Assembly (NCBI GenBank): GCA_021789565.1 | Contig: JAJYJL010000706.1 | Coordinates: forward strand, 1-5,327 | DNA: 5,327 nt | Source: Acidobacteriota bacterium | GTDB lineage: Bacteria > Acidobacteriota > Terriglobia > UBA7540 | Direction of reading: 5' to 3' | Shown here: positions 4,404 to 5,327 of the stretch, in pieces | How the letters are laid out: each line of letters opens with the position of its first letter | Position numbering within the stretch: position 1 is the first letter of the stretch | The notes under the pieces: model-generated | The model's input: only the letters and a program-made list of their open reading frames with translations | The model's database searches: none | What the model was told of the DNA's origin: nothing | Program-made: the position numbers and the translations under genes

Positions 4404-5327
4404 GTGTGTGGGATCGTCGCTTACGTTGGCCATCAGTCTGTCAGGGGAGTCCTCGTAGAGGGCCTCAAGAGACTTGAGTATCGAGGGTACGACTCAAGCG
4501 GAATTGCAATTCTTGGCGCGCGCCTATATCTTGCAAAGGCAGTAGGGAAAGTTGAGGCACTCGAGCGGAAGGTCTGGCAGGAAAAGCCCGAGGGCGGGCT
4601 GGGAATTGCGCACACGCGCTGGGCAACGCACGGCAAGCCGACGGAAGCAAATGCCCATCCCCATACCGACTGCTCCTCGCGGCTTTTCCTAGTACACAAC
4701 GGGATCATTGAAAATTATCTTCCCCTGAAAAAGAAGTTGATGGCCGACGGACACGCCTTCAATTCCGAAACGGACACGGAAGTTCTTGCGCACCTGATCG
4801 AAAGCGTTTACCAAGGAGACTTGGAAGATAGTGTGCGAAAGGCGCTGCTTGCGGTAGAGGGCACCTACGGCCTTGCGGTCATCCATGCCGCGCATCCAAA
4901 CGAAATCATTGTGGCTCGTCGGGGCAGTCCGATTGTTCTGGGAGTCGGTCGGGATGAGACCCTGGCAGCATCAGATACGTCCGCCCTTGCCCAGCATACA
5001 GACCAGGTTGTCTATCTCGAAGACAATGAGGTAGCACGGCTCGAGCCCGGAAAGTTTCACATCAGCACGCTTCAGAACCGGCGTGTTGATCGGAGGGCGA
5101 CAGTGATCGATGTGGGGTTGGAAGCACTGGATCGTGGGGAGTTCCCGCACTATATGCTCAAGGAAATCTCCGAGCAGCCCGAGGCCGTCGAAAACGCGCT
5201 ACGTGGGCGATTGAATCACTCCGAAGGGGTAGCCAAGCTTGGGGGCCTGGAGTCAGCCCTCGACCGACTCCAGCAGGCCCGTCACCTGATCATTGTCAGC
5301 TGCGGAACAAGCTATTACGCCGGCCTA
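4404..5327 (+). CDS. glmS: Glutamine--fructose-6-phosphate aminotransferase (isomerizing), N-terminal half (continues past the right edge)
   Basis: GlmS makes glucosamine 6-phosphate from fructose 6-phosphate and glutamine, the first committed step to UDP-GlcNAc for peptidoglycan and LPS. The 308 visible codons have no stop; the family is about 610 residues. The start is GTG. The next codons give CGIVAYVG, and Cys2 becomes the N-terminal nucleophile after Met removal, so no other start is possible. Glutaminase motifs follow: LEYRGYDSSGIA (24-35), HTRWATHGKPTEANAHPH (70-87), HNGIIENY (98-105), SETDTEV, EGTYGLAV and ARRGSPIVLG. The linker EFPHYMLKEISEQPE (246-260) and the opening of the first sugar isomerase (SIS) domain, IIVSCGTSYYAGL (296-308), come next. 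All key residues in view are present. The gap of 276 bases from the hypothetical gene suggests its own promoter, though I could not pick one out. Confidence 0.97.
   Translation, partial: MCGIVAYVGHQSVRGVLVEGLKRLEYRGYDSSGIAILGARLYLAKAVGKVEALERKVWQEKPEGGLGIAHTRWATHGKPTEANAHPHTDCSSRLFLVHNGIIENYLPLKKKLMADGHAFNSETDTEVLAHLIESVYQGDLEDSVRKALLAVEGTYGLAVIHAAHPNEIIVARRGSPIVLGVGRDETLAASDTSALAQHTDQVVYLEDNEVARLEPGKFHISTLQNRRVDRRATVIDVGLEALDRGEFPHYMLKEISEQPEAVENALRGRLNHSEGVAKLGGLESALDRLQQARHLIIVSCGTSYYAGL

Overview
The window looks like chromosome from a Gram-negative, diderm bacterium of medium G+C content (mid-50s percent by eye). A retrograde phospholipid transport (Mla) operon implies an outer membrane. 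The MlaF type (Walker B ending in DSPTGGLDP) and the YwqE/CpsB-type PHP phosphatase (GCDFH and SDAHD) remind me of Acidobacteriota. That placement rests on remembered families, not on a search.

Layout. On the minus strand, 2132 down to 1 holds a three-gene Mla module in the order mlaE (permease), mlaF (ATPase), mlaD (MCE substrate-binding protein, cut by the window edge). Together they would form the inner-membrane MlaFED complex that moves glycerophospholipids between the inner membrane and periplasmic carriers. Just upstream of mlaE, also on the minus strand, is a very short gene (2481-2338). It starts with TTG and encodes a 47-residue peptide with a signal-peptide-like or membrane-anchor N-terminus. 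It has its own promoter candidate and Shine-Dalgarno sequence, and its stop codon runs directly into a textbook intrinsic terminator (2339-2309). This complete small transcription unit is the most novel-looking item here.

The divergent intergenic region 2482-2932 is AT-rich on its left side and separates the minus-strand genes from three plus-strand genes. These are a CpsB/YwqE-family PHP-type protein-tyrosine phosphatase (2933-3712), a GTG-start 95-residue protein I do not recognise (3840-4127), and the first half of glmS (4404 to the right edge), with a GTG start fixed by its catalytic Cys2. The 276-base glmS leader holds a perfect 14-bp palindrome and a nested hairpin with no recognised identity.

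Functionally the window is mostly envelope-related: phospholipid trafficking (Mla), control of polysaccharide synthesis (CpsB/YwqE) and amino-sugar supply for peptidoglycan and LPS (GlmS). I see no mobile element, CRISPR array, tRNA or rRNA. I did not find a large undescribed system. The points most worth a second look are the hidden small-peptide gene and the MlaF ATPase, which lacks the usual Walker B catalytic glutamate.
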